Below the pieces are notes generated by a model. The model did no database searches. It worked only from the letters and a program-made list of their open reading frames with translations, and was not told the DNA's origin. From Thiothrix winogradskyi (lineage in GTDB: Bacteria > Pseudomonadota > Gammaproteobacteria > Thiotrichales > Thiotrichaceae), in contig NZ_CP091244.1 in NCBI RefSeq assembly GCF_021650935.1, forward strand, positions 3,348,001 to 3,412,000: 64,000 nt of DNA, read 5' to 3'. How positions within the stretch are numbered: position 1 is the stretch's first letter; each line of letters starts with the position of its first letter. Shown here piece by piece: positions 24,639 through 33,094 of the stretch. The position numbers were made by a program, and so were the translations under genes.

Positions 24639-26252
24639 ATGAGTACAACTGCTACACTGGCACAACACCTTGCCAGTACGTTGGGGCTGAAAAACACCAA
24701 TAACCTTTACTGGAACCAGTCTTCCCCGGTTCTATACGAACAAGCCCTCAACCGCAGCGAAGGCAAAATCAGCAAAGATGGCGTATTTGTCGCCTACACA
24801 GGCACGTTTACGGGTCGCGCTCCCAATGACAAATTCATTGTGGATGACGCTGGCTCACACGACAACGTGTGGTGGGGCAAAGTCAACAAATCACTCACCG
24901 AAGCACAATTCGACCAAGTATTAGCGGATGCCCTTCAGTTTTTGGAAGGTCGTGAATTATTCGTCCAAGACTTACTGGCAGGCGCAAGTGAAGCCGACGA
25001 ATTGCCGGTACGCATTATTTCGCAATACGCTTGGCACGCCTTGTTTGCGCGGAATATGTTCATTCGCCCCGACGACTTGAACCGCACCTTAGGCGTAGAC
25101 GAACCCAAATTCACCGTCCTCCACGTACCGGATATGCAAGCCGACCCTGAGAAGCACGGCACGCATTCAGGCGCATTCGTGCTCTTGAACCTGACACGCG
25201 GGCTGATCTTAATTGGTGGCACGCATTACGCGGGCGAAATCAAGAAATCCATTTTCTCGGTGCTCAACTATTTGTTGCCACAGCGCGGCATTATGTCGAT
25301 GCACGCTTCTGCCAATGTCGGCAAAGATGGCGATGTGGCGATTCTGTTTGGCTTGTCCGGCACGGGTAAAACCACGCTGTCAGCCGACCCAAATCGCGCC
25401 TTGATCGGCGATGACGAACACGGCTGGAGCGATAACGGCGTCTTCAATCTGGAAGGCGGTTGTTACGCCAAAGTGATCAACTTGTCGGCAGAACAAGAGC
25501 CGATGATCTACAAAACCACCCAAACCTTCGGCACGGTGCTGGAAAACGTGGTCATGGATCAAGCGACCCGCGAGCTGAATCTGGACGACAACAGCCTCAC
25601 CGAAAACACCCGTGCCAGCTACCCGATTACGCAAATTCCGGGCGCGTTATACCCCGGCAAAGCCGGTCATCCTAAGCACATTATTATGCTGACTTGCGAT
25701 GCATTTGGCGTATTGCCACCGATTTCCAAGCTCACTACCGAACAGGCGATGTACCACTTTATTTCTGGTTACACCGCCAAAGTCGCGGGTACGGAAAAAG
25801 GCGTGACGGAACCAACCGCAACATTCAGCACGTGCTTTGGTGCGCCTTTCATGGCGTTGCACCCTTCGGTGTATGCTGACTTGCTCGGTGCGAAAATCAA
25901 TGAACACGGCGTGTCTTGCTGGCTGGTCAATACCGGTTGGACAGGCGGTGGCTATGGCGTGGGTAAGCGCATGAATATTCATCATACCCGCAGCATGGTC
26001 AATGCCGCGCTGAATGGGGATTTGGATCAGGTTGATACCCGCCGTGATGCGATTTTCGGTTTGAACATCCCGGTTTCGTGCCCGGATGTGCCGTCCGACG
26101 TATTGGAACCGTCATCGACATGGGCGGATAAAGCGGCATATACCACGAAAGCGACCTATCTGGCGTCACTGTTCCACAAGAACTTTGCGCAATACAGTGC
26201 GGGTGTTTCTGCTGCTATTTGCGCGGCTGCGCCATTGCAAGGCAAGGAATAA
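24639..26252 (+). CDS. pckA: ATP-dependent phosphoenolpyruvate carboxykinase
   Basis: A 537-residue enzyme that converts oxaloacetate and ATP to phosphoenolpyruvate, CO2 and ADP, the entry step of gluconeogenesis. It shows the ATP-type signatures: the kinase-1a P-loop GLSGTGKTT, the kinase-2 metal site IGDDEHGW, and the substrate/metal segment LIGGTHYAGEIKKS. Length is normal for the family (about 530-540). The start follows GGAGGCG. The upstream 250 bp hold four TGTCGACA-like boxes. A GC hairpin after the stop is a likely terminator. Confidence 0.96.
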   Translation: MSTTATLAQHLASTLGLKNTNNLYWNQSSPVLYEQALNRSEGKISKDGVFVAYTGTFTGRAPNDKFIVDDAGSHDNVWWGKVNKSLTEAQFDQVLADALQFLEGRELFVQDLLAGASEADELPVRIISQYAWHALFARNMFIRPDDLNRTLGVDEPKFTVLHVPDMQADPEKHGTHSGAFVLLNLTRGLILIGGTHYAGEIKKSIFSVLNYLLPQRGIMSMHASANVGKDGDVAILFGLSGTGKTTLSADPNRALIGDDEHGWSDNGVFNLEGGCYAKVINLSAEQEPMIYKTTQTFGTVLENVVMDQATRELNLDDNSLTENTRASYPITQIPGALYPGKAGHPKHIIMLTCDAFGVLPPISKLTTEQAMYHFISGYTAKVAGTEKGVTEPTATFSTCFGAPFMALHPSVYADLLGAKINEHGVSCWLVNTGWTGGGYGVGKRMNIHHTRSMVNAALNGDLDQVDTRRDAIFGLNIPVSCPDVPSDVLEPSSTWADKAAYTTKATYLASLFHKNFAQYSAGVSAAICAAAPLQGKE

Positions 26253-26255
26253 TGC

Positions 26256-26309
26256 CTCACGCCCTTCTCTCGCACGGGGAGAAGGGCTTTCCGCCGTAAA
26301 ATCCGCTAT
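26256..26309 (+). repeat. 50-bp dispersed repeat, hairpin (probable pckA terminator) plus promoter-like tail
   Basis: CCCTTCTC ... GAGAAGGG forms a stem around a CGCACGGG-type loop, 7 bp after the pckA stop. It is followed by TTTCCGCCGTAAAATCCGC and, for dbpA, a TATAAT box at 26307-26312. A near copy lies at 32661-32714 at the left edge of the RHS island. Confidence 0.65.
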
Positions 26310-26345
26310 AATGTGGCCTTAACCCCTGACCCCAAGAGCCACCCC

Positions 26346-27722
26346 ATGCCCGCTTCTTTCGCGAATTTGAACCTGCCACCCCAACAACTCGCCAATCTGG
26401 GCAACTTGGGTTACAAACTGATGACGGGGATTCAAGCCAAAGCCCTGCCCCCCGCCTTGCAAGGCTCTGATTTAATCGGGCAAGCCAAAACCGGCAGCGG
26501 CAAAACCGCCGTGTTTGCGATTACCTTACTGGCAAAACTAGACCCGCAAAATTTCGCCGCACAAGCCTTGGTGCTCTGCCCGACCCGTGAACTCAGTGCG
26601 CAAGTTGCCACCGAAATCCGCCGCTTGGCACGTTACCAACCCAATATTAAAGTCGTGACCTTAACCGGCGGGCAACCACTTGCCCCGCAAGCTGCTTCCC
26701 TAGAACACGGCGCACACGTCATCGTCGGCACACCGGGGCGCATTAACGACCACATCGGCAAACACACTATCGAACTCAGCCAAATCCACACGCTGATTCT
26801 CGACGAAGCCGACCGCATGTTGGAAATGGGTTTCATGGAAGACATCGGCAAAATCATCAGCCTCACCCCGAAGCACCGCCAGACTTTGCTGTTTTCTGCC
26901 ACCTACCCCGACGACATTAAACGCCTGAGTGCGCAATTCCAACGCAACCCGATCGAAGTCAAAGCCGAAGCCCTGCATACCGCCGGGGTCATTAACCAGT
27001 ATTCGTATCTGTGCAATAAAACTGAACGGCTGGCAGCACTCGAAACCTTGCTCGCACATTACAAACCGCGTTCGGCAGTGATTTTCTGCAATATGAAAGT
27101 CGGCGTGCGCGAAATCACCGAACATTTAAGCCAACTCGGTTTCAGCGTCAAAGCGTTGCACGGCGAAATGGAACAGCGTGACCGCGACGAAGTATTCGTG
27201 CAATTTAAACACAATAGCTTCAATTTGCTGGTCGCCACCGACGTTGCCGCACGCGGGTTGGACATCGAAGACCTGCCCTGCGTTATCAACTACGAATTGC
27301 CGCACGATGCCGACATTTACATTCACCGCATCGGGCGTACCGGTCGCGCAGGCAAAGAAGGCATGGCACTCAACCTGCTCACCGATGCCGAACGCCACAA
27401 ACTGGCTGACATTGGCATTGCGCAGAAAACCGAACTGGACTACGAGGTCATTTCCGCCCTGCCCAAAGCGGCGCTCAGCCCCACTCAACCCGGCAATGTC
27501 ACACTGTGCATTGCAGCGGGTCGCAAGGAAAAAATCCGCCCCGGCGACATTCTCGGCGCACTGACCGGCGAAGGCGGCATTAATGGCAAATCGGTCGGCA
27601 AAATCGACGTGTTGGAATACGCTGCCTACGTTGCCGTCGAGCGTAGCGCTGCCAAACAAGCGTTAAATTGCCTGCTGAATGGCAAGATCAAAGGGCGCAA
27701 ATTCAAAGTTAAAGCATTGTAA
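26346..27722 (+). CDS. dbpA: DEAD-box RNA helicase DbpA
   Basis: A 458-residue ribosome-assembly helicase. Motifs are AKTGSGKT, PTRELSAQ, LDEADRMLEMGF, SAT, ATDVAARGLD and HRIGRTGRAG. The C-terminal 75 residues form the DbpA RNA-binding domain that recognises 23S rRNA hairpin 92 in E. coli, with the conserved segment IRPGDILGALTGEGG and the basic end KIKGRKFKVKAL. The ATG at 26346 was chosen because the extra in-frame GTG at 26313 lies at the predicted -10 region and would add a Pro-rich unstructured extension. Confidence 0.92.
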   Translation: MPASFANLNLPPQQLANLGNLGYKLMTGIQAKALPPALQGSDLIGQAKTGSGKTAVFAITLLAKLDPQNFAAQALVLCPTRELSAQVATEIRRLARYQPNIKVVTLTGGQPLAPQAASLEHGAHVIVGTPGRINDHIGKHTIELSQIHTLILDEADRMLEMGFMEDIGKIISLTPKHRQTLLFSATYPDDIKRLSAQFQRNPIEVKAEALHTAGVINQYSYLCNKTERLAALETLLAHYKPRSAVIFCNMKVGVREITEHLSQLGFSVKALHGEMEQRDRDEVFVQFKHNSFNLLVATDVAARGLDIEDLPCVINYELPHDADIYIHRIGRTGRAGKEGMALNLLTDAERHKLADIGIAQKTELDYEVISALPKAALSPTQPGNVTLCIAAGRKEKIRPGDILGALTGEGGINGKSVGKIDVLEYAAYVAVERSAAKQALNCLLNGKIKGRKFKVKAL

Positions 27723-27766
27723 GCTACTATACCCCCCTTCCCTGTTTACAGAGCGTTAACGAACCT

Positions 27767-29125
27767 ATGAATAGTCTGGAATGGCGCGTCACCGCCTCCC
27801 TTGCTGCGATTTATGCGGTGCGGATGCTGGGTCTGTTTATGATCCTGCCCGTCTTTGCCTTGTATGCGGAAACCTTCCCGGATTCCACGCCGTTTCTGGC
27901 AGGTCTAGCCATTGGCATTTACGGTTTATCGCAAGCGGTGTTCCAGATTCCACTCGGCATCCTCTCGGATAAAATCGGGCGCAAGCCGGTCATTATCGGC
28001 GGGTTGCTGGTATTTGCGTTGGGGAGCGTGATTGCAGCACTGGCGCAATCCATGTGGCTGATCATCTTGGGGCGGGTCATTCAAGGCATGGGGGCGGTTG
28101 CCGCCCCGACAATGGCACTGGCGGCGGATTTGATCCGTGAAGAGCACCGTATCCGCACGATGGGCGTGATTGGCTTAACCATTGGGGTGTCGTTTATGTT
28201 GGGCATGATTCTGGGGCCAATCGTCAGTCAATGGGGTGGCGTACCCAGCATTTTCTGGTTAACCATGCTACTCGCGTTCATGGGGATTGCCTTGGTGGTA
28301 TTCGTGATTCCTAACCCTGCCCGCACAATGCAACACCGTGACGCGGGCATTATCCAAGGCTACTTGAGCACAGCACTCCGCAATACCGCGTTATTGCGCA
28401 TGAATGTGGGGGTTTTCATCCTGCATCTGGTGATGACCGCCAACTTTCTGGTATTGCCGACCTTGTTTACGCATGAATTGGGTTTGCCGACAGCGGAACA
28501 TTGGAAGGTGTATTTGCCGGTATTCGTTGGCTCCTTCCTGCTGTCTATCCCACTGATTATTATGGCAGAAAAGCAGCGCAAGATTCGCCCGCTCCTGCTG
28601 GGTTGCACCGTATTGTTGATCATCGCCGAATTGGTGATGGCAGCGGGTCACACCCATATCGTGTGGTTACTGGTGGCTTTCTGGTTGTTTTTCATTGGTT
28701 TCAACTTTCTGGAAGCGGTGCAACCGTCCTTGGTGGCTAAATATTCTGACGTGAATACCAAGGGAACCGCAATGGGCATTTTCAGCAGCTCCCAATTCCT
28801 GGGTATTTTTGCAGGCGGTGCACTCGGTGGCATGGTGAACCATACATGGGGTGCAACGGGGGTATTCCTGTTCAGTGCGGTGGTGGTTAGCATTTGGTTG
28901 GTCGTCGCGCTGCAATTACCGCAACCCACCTTCTATACTAGTAAGATCCTGAAGCTAGACCCGCTGCTGTTTTCTGACCCACAACGCCTGCACACCGAGT
29001 TGCTTGCCGTCACTGGGGTTAAGGAAGTCGCACTCGCCTCTGAAGAGTGTATCGCTTATCTGAAAGTCGACAAGACAACGCTCGATCAAGCAGGCTTGGA
29101 TGCATTCTCCCCCGCTTCAGCGTAG
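27767..29125 (+). CDS. MFS transporter, YajR-like
   Basis: A 452-residue, twelve-span major-facilitator protein. The N-terminal half carries the MFS motif A (GILSDKIGRKPVI) between helices 2 and 3, and the fold begins with RVTASLAAIYAVRMLGLFMILPV as in YajR. The C-terminal 75 residues after the last span form a soluble tail with KEVALASEECIAYLKVDK, matching YajR's ferredoxin-like YAM domain. The tail supports YajR over a drug/H+ antiporter of other type; the substrate is unknown. It lies 44 bp after dbpA and 32 bp before ssb, all on one strand. Confidence 0.85.
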   Translation: MNSLEWRVTASLAAIYAVRMLGLFMILPVFALYAETFPDSTPFLAGLAIGIYGLSQAVFQIPLGILSDKIGRKPVIIGGLLVFALGSVIAALAQSMWLIILGRVIQGMGAVAAPTMALAADLIREEHRIRTMGVIGLTIGVSFMLGMILGPIVSQWGGVPSIFWLTMLLAFMGIALVVFVIPNPARTMQHRDAGIIQGYLSTALRNTALLRMNVGVFILHLVMTANFLVLPTLFTHELGLPTAEHWKVYLPVFVGSFLLSIPLIIMAEKQRKIRPLLLGCTVLLIIAELVMAAGHTHIVWLLVAFWLFFIGFNFLEAVQPSLVAKYSDVNTKGTAMGIFSSSQFLGIFAGGALGGMVNHTWGATGVFLFSAVVVSIWLVVALQLPQPTFYTSKILKLDPLLFSDPQRLHTELLAVTGVKEVALASEECIAYLKVDKTTLDQAGLDAFSPASA

Positions 29126-29157
29126 AATTCCGTGAAATATTGACATAAGGAACAAAC

Positions 29158-29655
29158 ATGGCACGAGGTATCAACAAAGTTATTCTGGTCGGCACGGTCG
29201 GCAAAGATCCCGAAATGAAATACATGCCGAGTGGTGATGCAATGGCAAATATCAGCGTTGCCACCAATGAATCGTGGAAAGACCGCAATACCGGCGAGAA
29301 AAAAGAATCGACCGAATGGCATCGCGTCGTCTTTTTCCGCCAATTAGCGGATATTGTCGGCAAATACGTGCGTAAAGGGCAGCAAATTTACATCGAAGGC
29401 AGCCTGAAAACCCGCTCATGGGAAAAAGACGGTCAAAAGCACTATGCCACTGAAATCGTTGCGTCTGATATGCAGATGCTCGGCGGTAATAAATCCGACG
29501 GCATGAATTCAGGCAGCTACGAAAGTGCCCCTCAGCGTAGCGCACCCAGTAATAATGGTGGTGACTACGGCAGTGGTAGGAATCCACCTGCTGCTCCGGC
29601 AGGCAACACCTCCAGCCGTGACTTTGAAGACTTCGACGATGACATCCCATTCTAA
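29158..29655 (+). CDS. ssb: Single-stranded DNA-binding protein
   Basis: A 165-residue SSB with one OB fold (residues about 4-110; opening RGINKVILVGTVGKDPE and the FFRQLADI segment), a Gly/Ser/Pro linker and the acidic C-terminal tip FDDDIPF that binds partner repair and replication proteins. The length is typical. RBS AAGGAAC precedes the ATG. Confidence 0.96.
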   Translation: MARGINKVILVGTVGKDPEMKYMPSGDAMANISVATNESWKDRNTGEKKESTEWHRVVFFRQLADIVGKYVRKGQQIYIEGSLKTRSWEKDGQKHYATEIVASDMQMLGGNKSDGMNSGSYESAPQRSAPSNNGGDYGSGRNPPAAPAGNTSSRDFEDFDDDIPF

Positions 29656-29723
29656 GCGGCATCTAGGGCATACCCTTGCACAAGCTGCCATTAATGCCAG
29701 TAGGCGAGTAATTCCCTAAGCTT

Positions 29724-29880
29724 TATAATCTTACCCAGTGCTTGTACTGGAGCGGATTAAGATGCCGACTAGGAGGAATACAAGCACTGCACCAATGTTG
29801 TGACAAACTATACACACAACGACACAACACCAGAATTAAAAAGCTCTACCAGAGCCACCTACACGGTGGCTCTTTTTTTG
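29724..29880 (+). ncRNA. Candidate small RNA between ssb and the 29882-30595 gene
   Basis: A TATAAT box at 29724-29729 is followed after a few bases by a perfect 10-bp inverted repeat AGTGCTTGTA ... TACAAGCACT spanning about 52 nt. The loop has four GGA triplets, including AGGAGGA. A strong rho-independent terminator closes the unit at 29851-29879. No coding frame fits. The -35 is poor, and read-through from ssb is an alternative. A CsrA-binding RNA is one idea, not a claim. Confidence 0.45.
29851..29879 (+). terminator. Rho-independent terminator
   Basis: AGAGCCACC-TACAC-GGTGGCTCT followed by TTTTTTT. It closes the ssb side transcript or the small-RNA candidate. Confidence 0.9.
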
Positions 29881-29881
29881 C

Positions 29882-30595
29882 TTAGTTTTCAAAGCCCTGA
29901 CCAATCCAAGCGGTCAGTGTTTCGTGGAACATCACATCAGTCAGCTCCTCTCTAATTGCCGCTTCGATGTCTTCAGATTCGTGTTCTTGCGCTTCGGCTT
30001 GCGCTGTTTCCAACATTTCAGCACGTACTTGCGCCAAATACGCCAAAATTTCTTCTGCCTCGGCACGCTCAATCGGCAGCATCCCAAAACTAAAGATATT
30101 CTGGTCATTCGGCAGCTTCAATAGACGCGAGGCAATGCAAATATGCTTAGGAATATTGGTCGCATCCAGTTGCGCCAGCACACTTGGCTCATCCGAACCC
30201 AAGCGGCGCACTTCCACTTTTTTACCAACCTTGCCAACCACTTCCCATAACGCAAGTTCAGAATGCGCGAATGCATCCAAATATTGGCAGGCAAATGATT
30301 TGTCTTCCTGTTGCACGCGGCTGCGGATGAACGCTTCCAGCACACTTTCGCCGTCTTCATTGGTTTCCGTCGTCACAAAATGCTCAAACACATGCGAATG
30401 CGCCATTTGCCCTAAGGGTTCTTCGTCAAGATAATCCAGCACTTCATCGCCGGATAATTCCAGCATTTCAGCGGCATAAGCAATCGCATCTGAGAAGACT
30501 TCAACCATCCACTCTTCCCACGGCGGGTTGGCAATATAAGCGCTCAGCAGCTCCATTGCGCCGCTGACTTGTTGTTCCTGTTCGGCTGTAATCAT
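29882..30595 (-). CDS. Acidic hypothetical protein
   Basis: A 237-residue soluble acidic protein (many Glu/Asp, few Lys) without signal or membrane segment. The N-terminal region has PPWEEWMVEVFSDAIAYAAEM, the central region SVLEAFIRSRVQQEDKSF, and a coiled-coil-like Glu/Ala stretch (AEMLETAQAEAQEHESED) near residue 200. I do not recognise the family. It is followed at its 3' end by the convergent terminator region of ssb/sRNA and preceded 37 bp upstream by radC on the same strand, so the two may be co-transcribed. Confidence 0.6.
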   Translation of the reverse strand: MITAEQEQQVSGAMELLSAYIANPPWEEWMVEVFSDAIAYAAEMLELSGDEVLDYLDEEPLGQMAHSHVFEHFVTTETNEDGESVLEAFIRSRVQQEDKSFACQYLDAFAHSELALWEVVGKVGKKVEVRRLGSDEPSVLAQLDATNIPKHICIASRLLKLPNDQNIFSFGMLPIERAEAEEILAYLAQVRAEMLETAQAEAQEHESEDIEAAIREELTDVMFHETLTAWIGQGFEN

Positions 30596-30632
30596 GGGAT
30601 AAATCCTTTTTTAATGGTGGTAAACGGTTATT

Positions 30633-31304
30633 CTACAACAACCCGCGTTCGGCAAACGACACTACTTGATCGCCGATTACAAAATGATCTAACACCCTGA
30701 CATCAATTAAATGCAGGGCATCCTTGAGCTTTTGGGTAATGCGCTCATCCGCCTGACTGGGTTCGGCAACGCCGGAAGGATGATTATGCGCGAAAATAAT
30801 AGCGGCTGCATTGTGATGCAACGCACGGCGCACCACTTCACGCGGGTGTACACTTGCCCCGTCAATCGTGCCGCGAAACAGCTCTTCGTACTGAATCACC
30901 CGGTGGCGATTATCGAGGAATAAGCAGGCGAATACCTCAAAACGGTAATCGCGCAATTTGGAGGTCAGATAAAAACGCACGGCTTCAGGGTCGCTCAACG
31001 CATCACCGCGCCGCATTTTTTCACTGAGGTAACGTTTGGACATTTCCAATACCGCTTGCAGTTGCACGTATTTGGCTTCGCCCATACCGTGCGTTGCACA
31101 AAAATTTTGTGCGTCTGCATCAAATAATTGCCGTAAACTACCAAACGTTTGCAGCAGTTCGCGTGAGAGGTCAACCGCCGTTTTGCCCTTGACCCCGACA
31201 CGCAGAAAAATTGCCAGTAATTCGGCATCGGACAAGGCTGGTGCACCGCGTAACATCAATTTCTCACGCGGGCGTTCATCAAGAGGCCAGTCAGTAATTG
31301 CCAT
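30633..31304 (-). CDS. radC: RadC family protein (JAB/MPN domain)
   Basis: A 223-residue RadC. The N-terminal helix-hairpin-helix-like part has LSDAELLAIFLRVGVKGK. The JAB metalloprotease-like domain has the zinc motif HNHPSGVAEPSQAD and the upstream Glu in RGTIDGASVHPREV. It also retains HNAAAIIFA. The role in DNA repair is unproven in the family. The gene diverges from coaBC with a short 52-bp promoter gap. Confidence 0.93.
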   Translation of the reverse strand: MAITDWPLDERPREKLMLRGAPALSDAELLAIFLRVGVKGKTAVDLSRELLQTFGSLRQLFDADAQNFCATHGMGEAKYVQLQAVLEMSKRYLSEKMRRGDALSDPEAVRFYLTSKLRDYRFEVFACLFLDNRHRVIQYEELFRGTIDGASVHPREVVRRALHHNAAAIIFAHNHPSGVAEPSQADERITQKLKDALHLIDVRVLDHFVIGDQVVSFAERGLL

Positions 31305-31356
31305 GAGTTTCGCTTTTATTGTTGAGTATAATTCAAGGGTTTAGAACACAAATTTT

Positions 31357-32580
31357 ATGGCATTCCTTCCTGGTAAGAACATCCTTTTAGGGATAAGTGG
31401 CGGTATCGCCGCCTACAAATCCGCTGAACTGACACGTTTGTTAGTGAAAAGCGGCGCGAATGTGCGTGTATGCATGACCGCATCCGCCCAAGCCTTCATT
31501 ACCCCGCTAACGCTGCAAGCCTTGTCCGGCAACCCGGTGCATACCGAATTGCTCGACCCGCAAGCCGAACTGGGTATGGGGCATATCGAATTGGCACGTT
31601 GGGCAGATGTGATTCTGATTGCACCCGCCACCGCCAATACCTTGGCACGCTTAACCTGGGGCATGGCGGATGATTTGCTGAGTACGGTTTGCCTTGCCTC
31701 CACTGCCCGCGTGATCGTTGCCCCGGCAATGAATCAGCAAATGTGGAAACACGCCGCCACCCAGCACAATCTGCAAACCCTGCAAACACGCGGCGTGACG
31801 GTGTTTGGTCCTGCTGAAGGCGTACAAGCCTGTGGCGACAACGGCTTAGGGCGAATGCTCGAACCCGCCGACATTGTGCGTGAACTGGAAACCTGTTGTG
31901 CCACCAGCCAATTGTTGCAAGGGGTGCGCGTCTTAATCACCGCTGGCCCTACCCGCGAAGCGATTGACCCGGTGCGCTTTCTCACCAATCGCAGCTCCGG
32001 CAAAATGGGTTACGCCGTTGCATCAGCAGCGGTCAGCATGGGGGCAGAAGTCATGTTGGTTTCCGGGCACGTGGCGTTAGATTGTCCCGCTGGAGTAAGT
32101 CGTGTTATCACCGAATCGGCAGCCGATATGCTCAACGCCACCCATGAAGCCGCGAAACAAGCCGATGTATTCATTGCCACTGCCGCCGTTGCCGATTACA
32201 CCCCCATTAACGTGGCAGACCGTAAAATCAAAAAGAACGCGGCTACCCTTAATCTGGAAATGCGGCGCACCACCGATATTTTGGCTACCATCAAACAAAC
32301 ATACCCGCACCTGTTCACCGTAGGCTTTGCTGCCGAAACCCACGACTTGATGACCTACGCCCGCAGCAAACTGGAACGCAAAAACATCGACATGATCGCC
32401 GCGAATTCGGTGGCGAATGGCAAAGCCTTCGACCAACCCACCAATGCGCTCGAAGTGGTGTGGAAAGACGGGCACACCTCCCTGCCTGAAATGGATAAAC
32501 ACCAACTGGCTGTCGCTTTGATGCAATTAGTGGCAGCCCAATACCTGCAACGGAAGCAACCGACACATGACCACGATTGA
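31357..32580 (+). CDS. coaBC: Bifunctional phosphopantothenoylcysteine decarboxylase/phosphopantothenate-cysteine ligase
   Basis: A 407-residue enzyme of coenzyme A synthesis: the CoaC flavoprotein domain decarboxylates phosphopantothenoylcysteine, the CoaB domain makes it from CTP, phosphopantothenate and cysteine. CoaC has the start GISGGIAAYKSAEL, the substrate segment PAMNQQMW and an active-site ACGDNGLGRM; CoaB has ITAGPTREAIDPVRF then TNRSSGKMGYA, and KIKK near residue 289. The gene overlaps a (truncated) dut start by 14 nt. Its last 130 bp are part of the 206-bp repeat and recur before the real dut gene at 44602. Confidence 0.95.
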   Translation: MAFLPGKNILLGISGGIAAYKSAELTRLLVKSGANVRVCMTASAQAFITPLTLQALSGNPVHTELLDPQAELGMGHIELARWADVILIAPATANTLARLTWGMADDLLSTVCLASTARVIVAPAMNQQMWKHAATQHNLQTLQTRGVTVFGPAEGVQACGDNGLGRMLEPADIVRELETCCATSQLLQGVRVLITAGPTREAIDPVRFLTNRSSGKMGYAVASAAVSMGAEVMLVSGHVALDCPAGVSRVITESAADMLNATHEAAKQADVFIATAAVADYTPINVADRKIKKNAATLNLEMRRTTDILATIKQTYPHLFTVGFAAETHDLMTYARSKLERKNIDMIAANSVANGKAFDQPTNALEVVWKDGHTSLPEMDKHQLAVALMQLVAAQYLQRKQPTHDHD

Positions 32581-32656
32581 ATACAAAATCCTCGACCCAC
32601 GCATTGGCACTGAATTTCCCCTGCCTGAATATGCCACCAATGGCTCAGCGGGAATG
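32451..32656. repeat. 206-bp direct repeat, left copy (coaBC/dut junction)
   Basis: Identical by eye to 44602-44807. It contains the coaBC 3' end and the first 90 bp of dut. Together the copies bracket the RHS island. The left copy leaves coaBC intact and ends abruptly inside dut; the right copy leaves dut intact. Confidence 0.9.
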
Positions 32657-32722
32657 ATGCCTCTCGCCCCTCTCTCGCACGGGGGAGAAGAGCTTTCCGC
32701 CGTAAAATCGCTATCAAGCTGA
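32567..32722 (+). pseudogene. Truncated dut fragment
   Basis: The first 30 dut codons (to NGSAGM) are present. The frame then enters foreign DNA and stops 21 codons later at 32720-32722 after MPLAPLSHGGEEL. It lacks all dUTPase active-site motifs beyond the first. It is a by-product of the insertion of the RHS island; the functional dut is at 44718. Confidence 0.85.
32661..32714 (+). repeat. Second copy of the 50-bp dispersed repeat
   Basis: Matches 26256-26309 at most positions (CTCTCGCACGGG, then GCTTTCCGCCGTAAAAT), lacking one C near the end and the TATAAT box. It begins 5 bp after the end of the 206-bp repeat, at the left junction of the island. Confidence 0.7.
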
Positions 32723-32800
32723 AACCGGATTCTACAAAACCGCTGTGCTTGCGATTAAACCGAGTTTTGCGACCACCTCAATTATTGATGATTGCTGTTG

Positions 32801-32844
32801 GCTGGAGTGTTATCAGGCATTTGATTGCCTGATAACACTCCAGC
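32801..32844. other. Perfect 19-bp hairpin in the RHS island leader
   Basis: GCTGGAGTGTTATCAGGCA and its exact complement are separated by a 6-nt TTTGAT loop. The right arm is followed by TTGATTAGGTTTTG, a weakly T-rich stretch. It may be a terminator protecting the island from coaBC read-through, or a small palindromic mobile repeat. Together with 32657-33094 it lies in a 438-bp gene-free region. Confidence 0.75.
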
Positions 32845-32884
32845 TTGATTAGGTTTTGTCAAGAATATTTTAATTTGATTGATC

Positions 32885-32981
32885 TAAGTACTCATACAGA
32901 AGTTTTTCGGAAAAACCACTCTTTACAAATCAATAAGTTAATTTTGTAAAGTTCCGGGAAACTTATGCCTGAGTACTTAAA
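32885..32981. other. Long nested inverted repeat upstream of the RHS operon
   Basis: TAAGTACTCA (outer), AAGTTTTTCGG and CTTTACAAA pair with TTTGTAAAG, CCGGGAAACTT and TGAGTACTTA in nested order across about 97 bp, with small bulges and an AT-rich loop near 32929-32941. It could fold as a leader RNA or be a MITE-like element. It lies about 110 bp before the first gene of the RHS operon. Confidence 0.55.
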
Positions 32982-33094
32982 TACTAATAAATAAAACTAT
33001 TGATCAATTAGCCATTATGGGATAGTATTTGTGTTAACTAATCAATCAAACGCATCCGTCAACTGATCGATGTTATTTTCTTTCGGGGCTTGTC

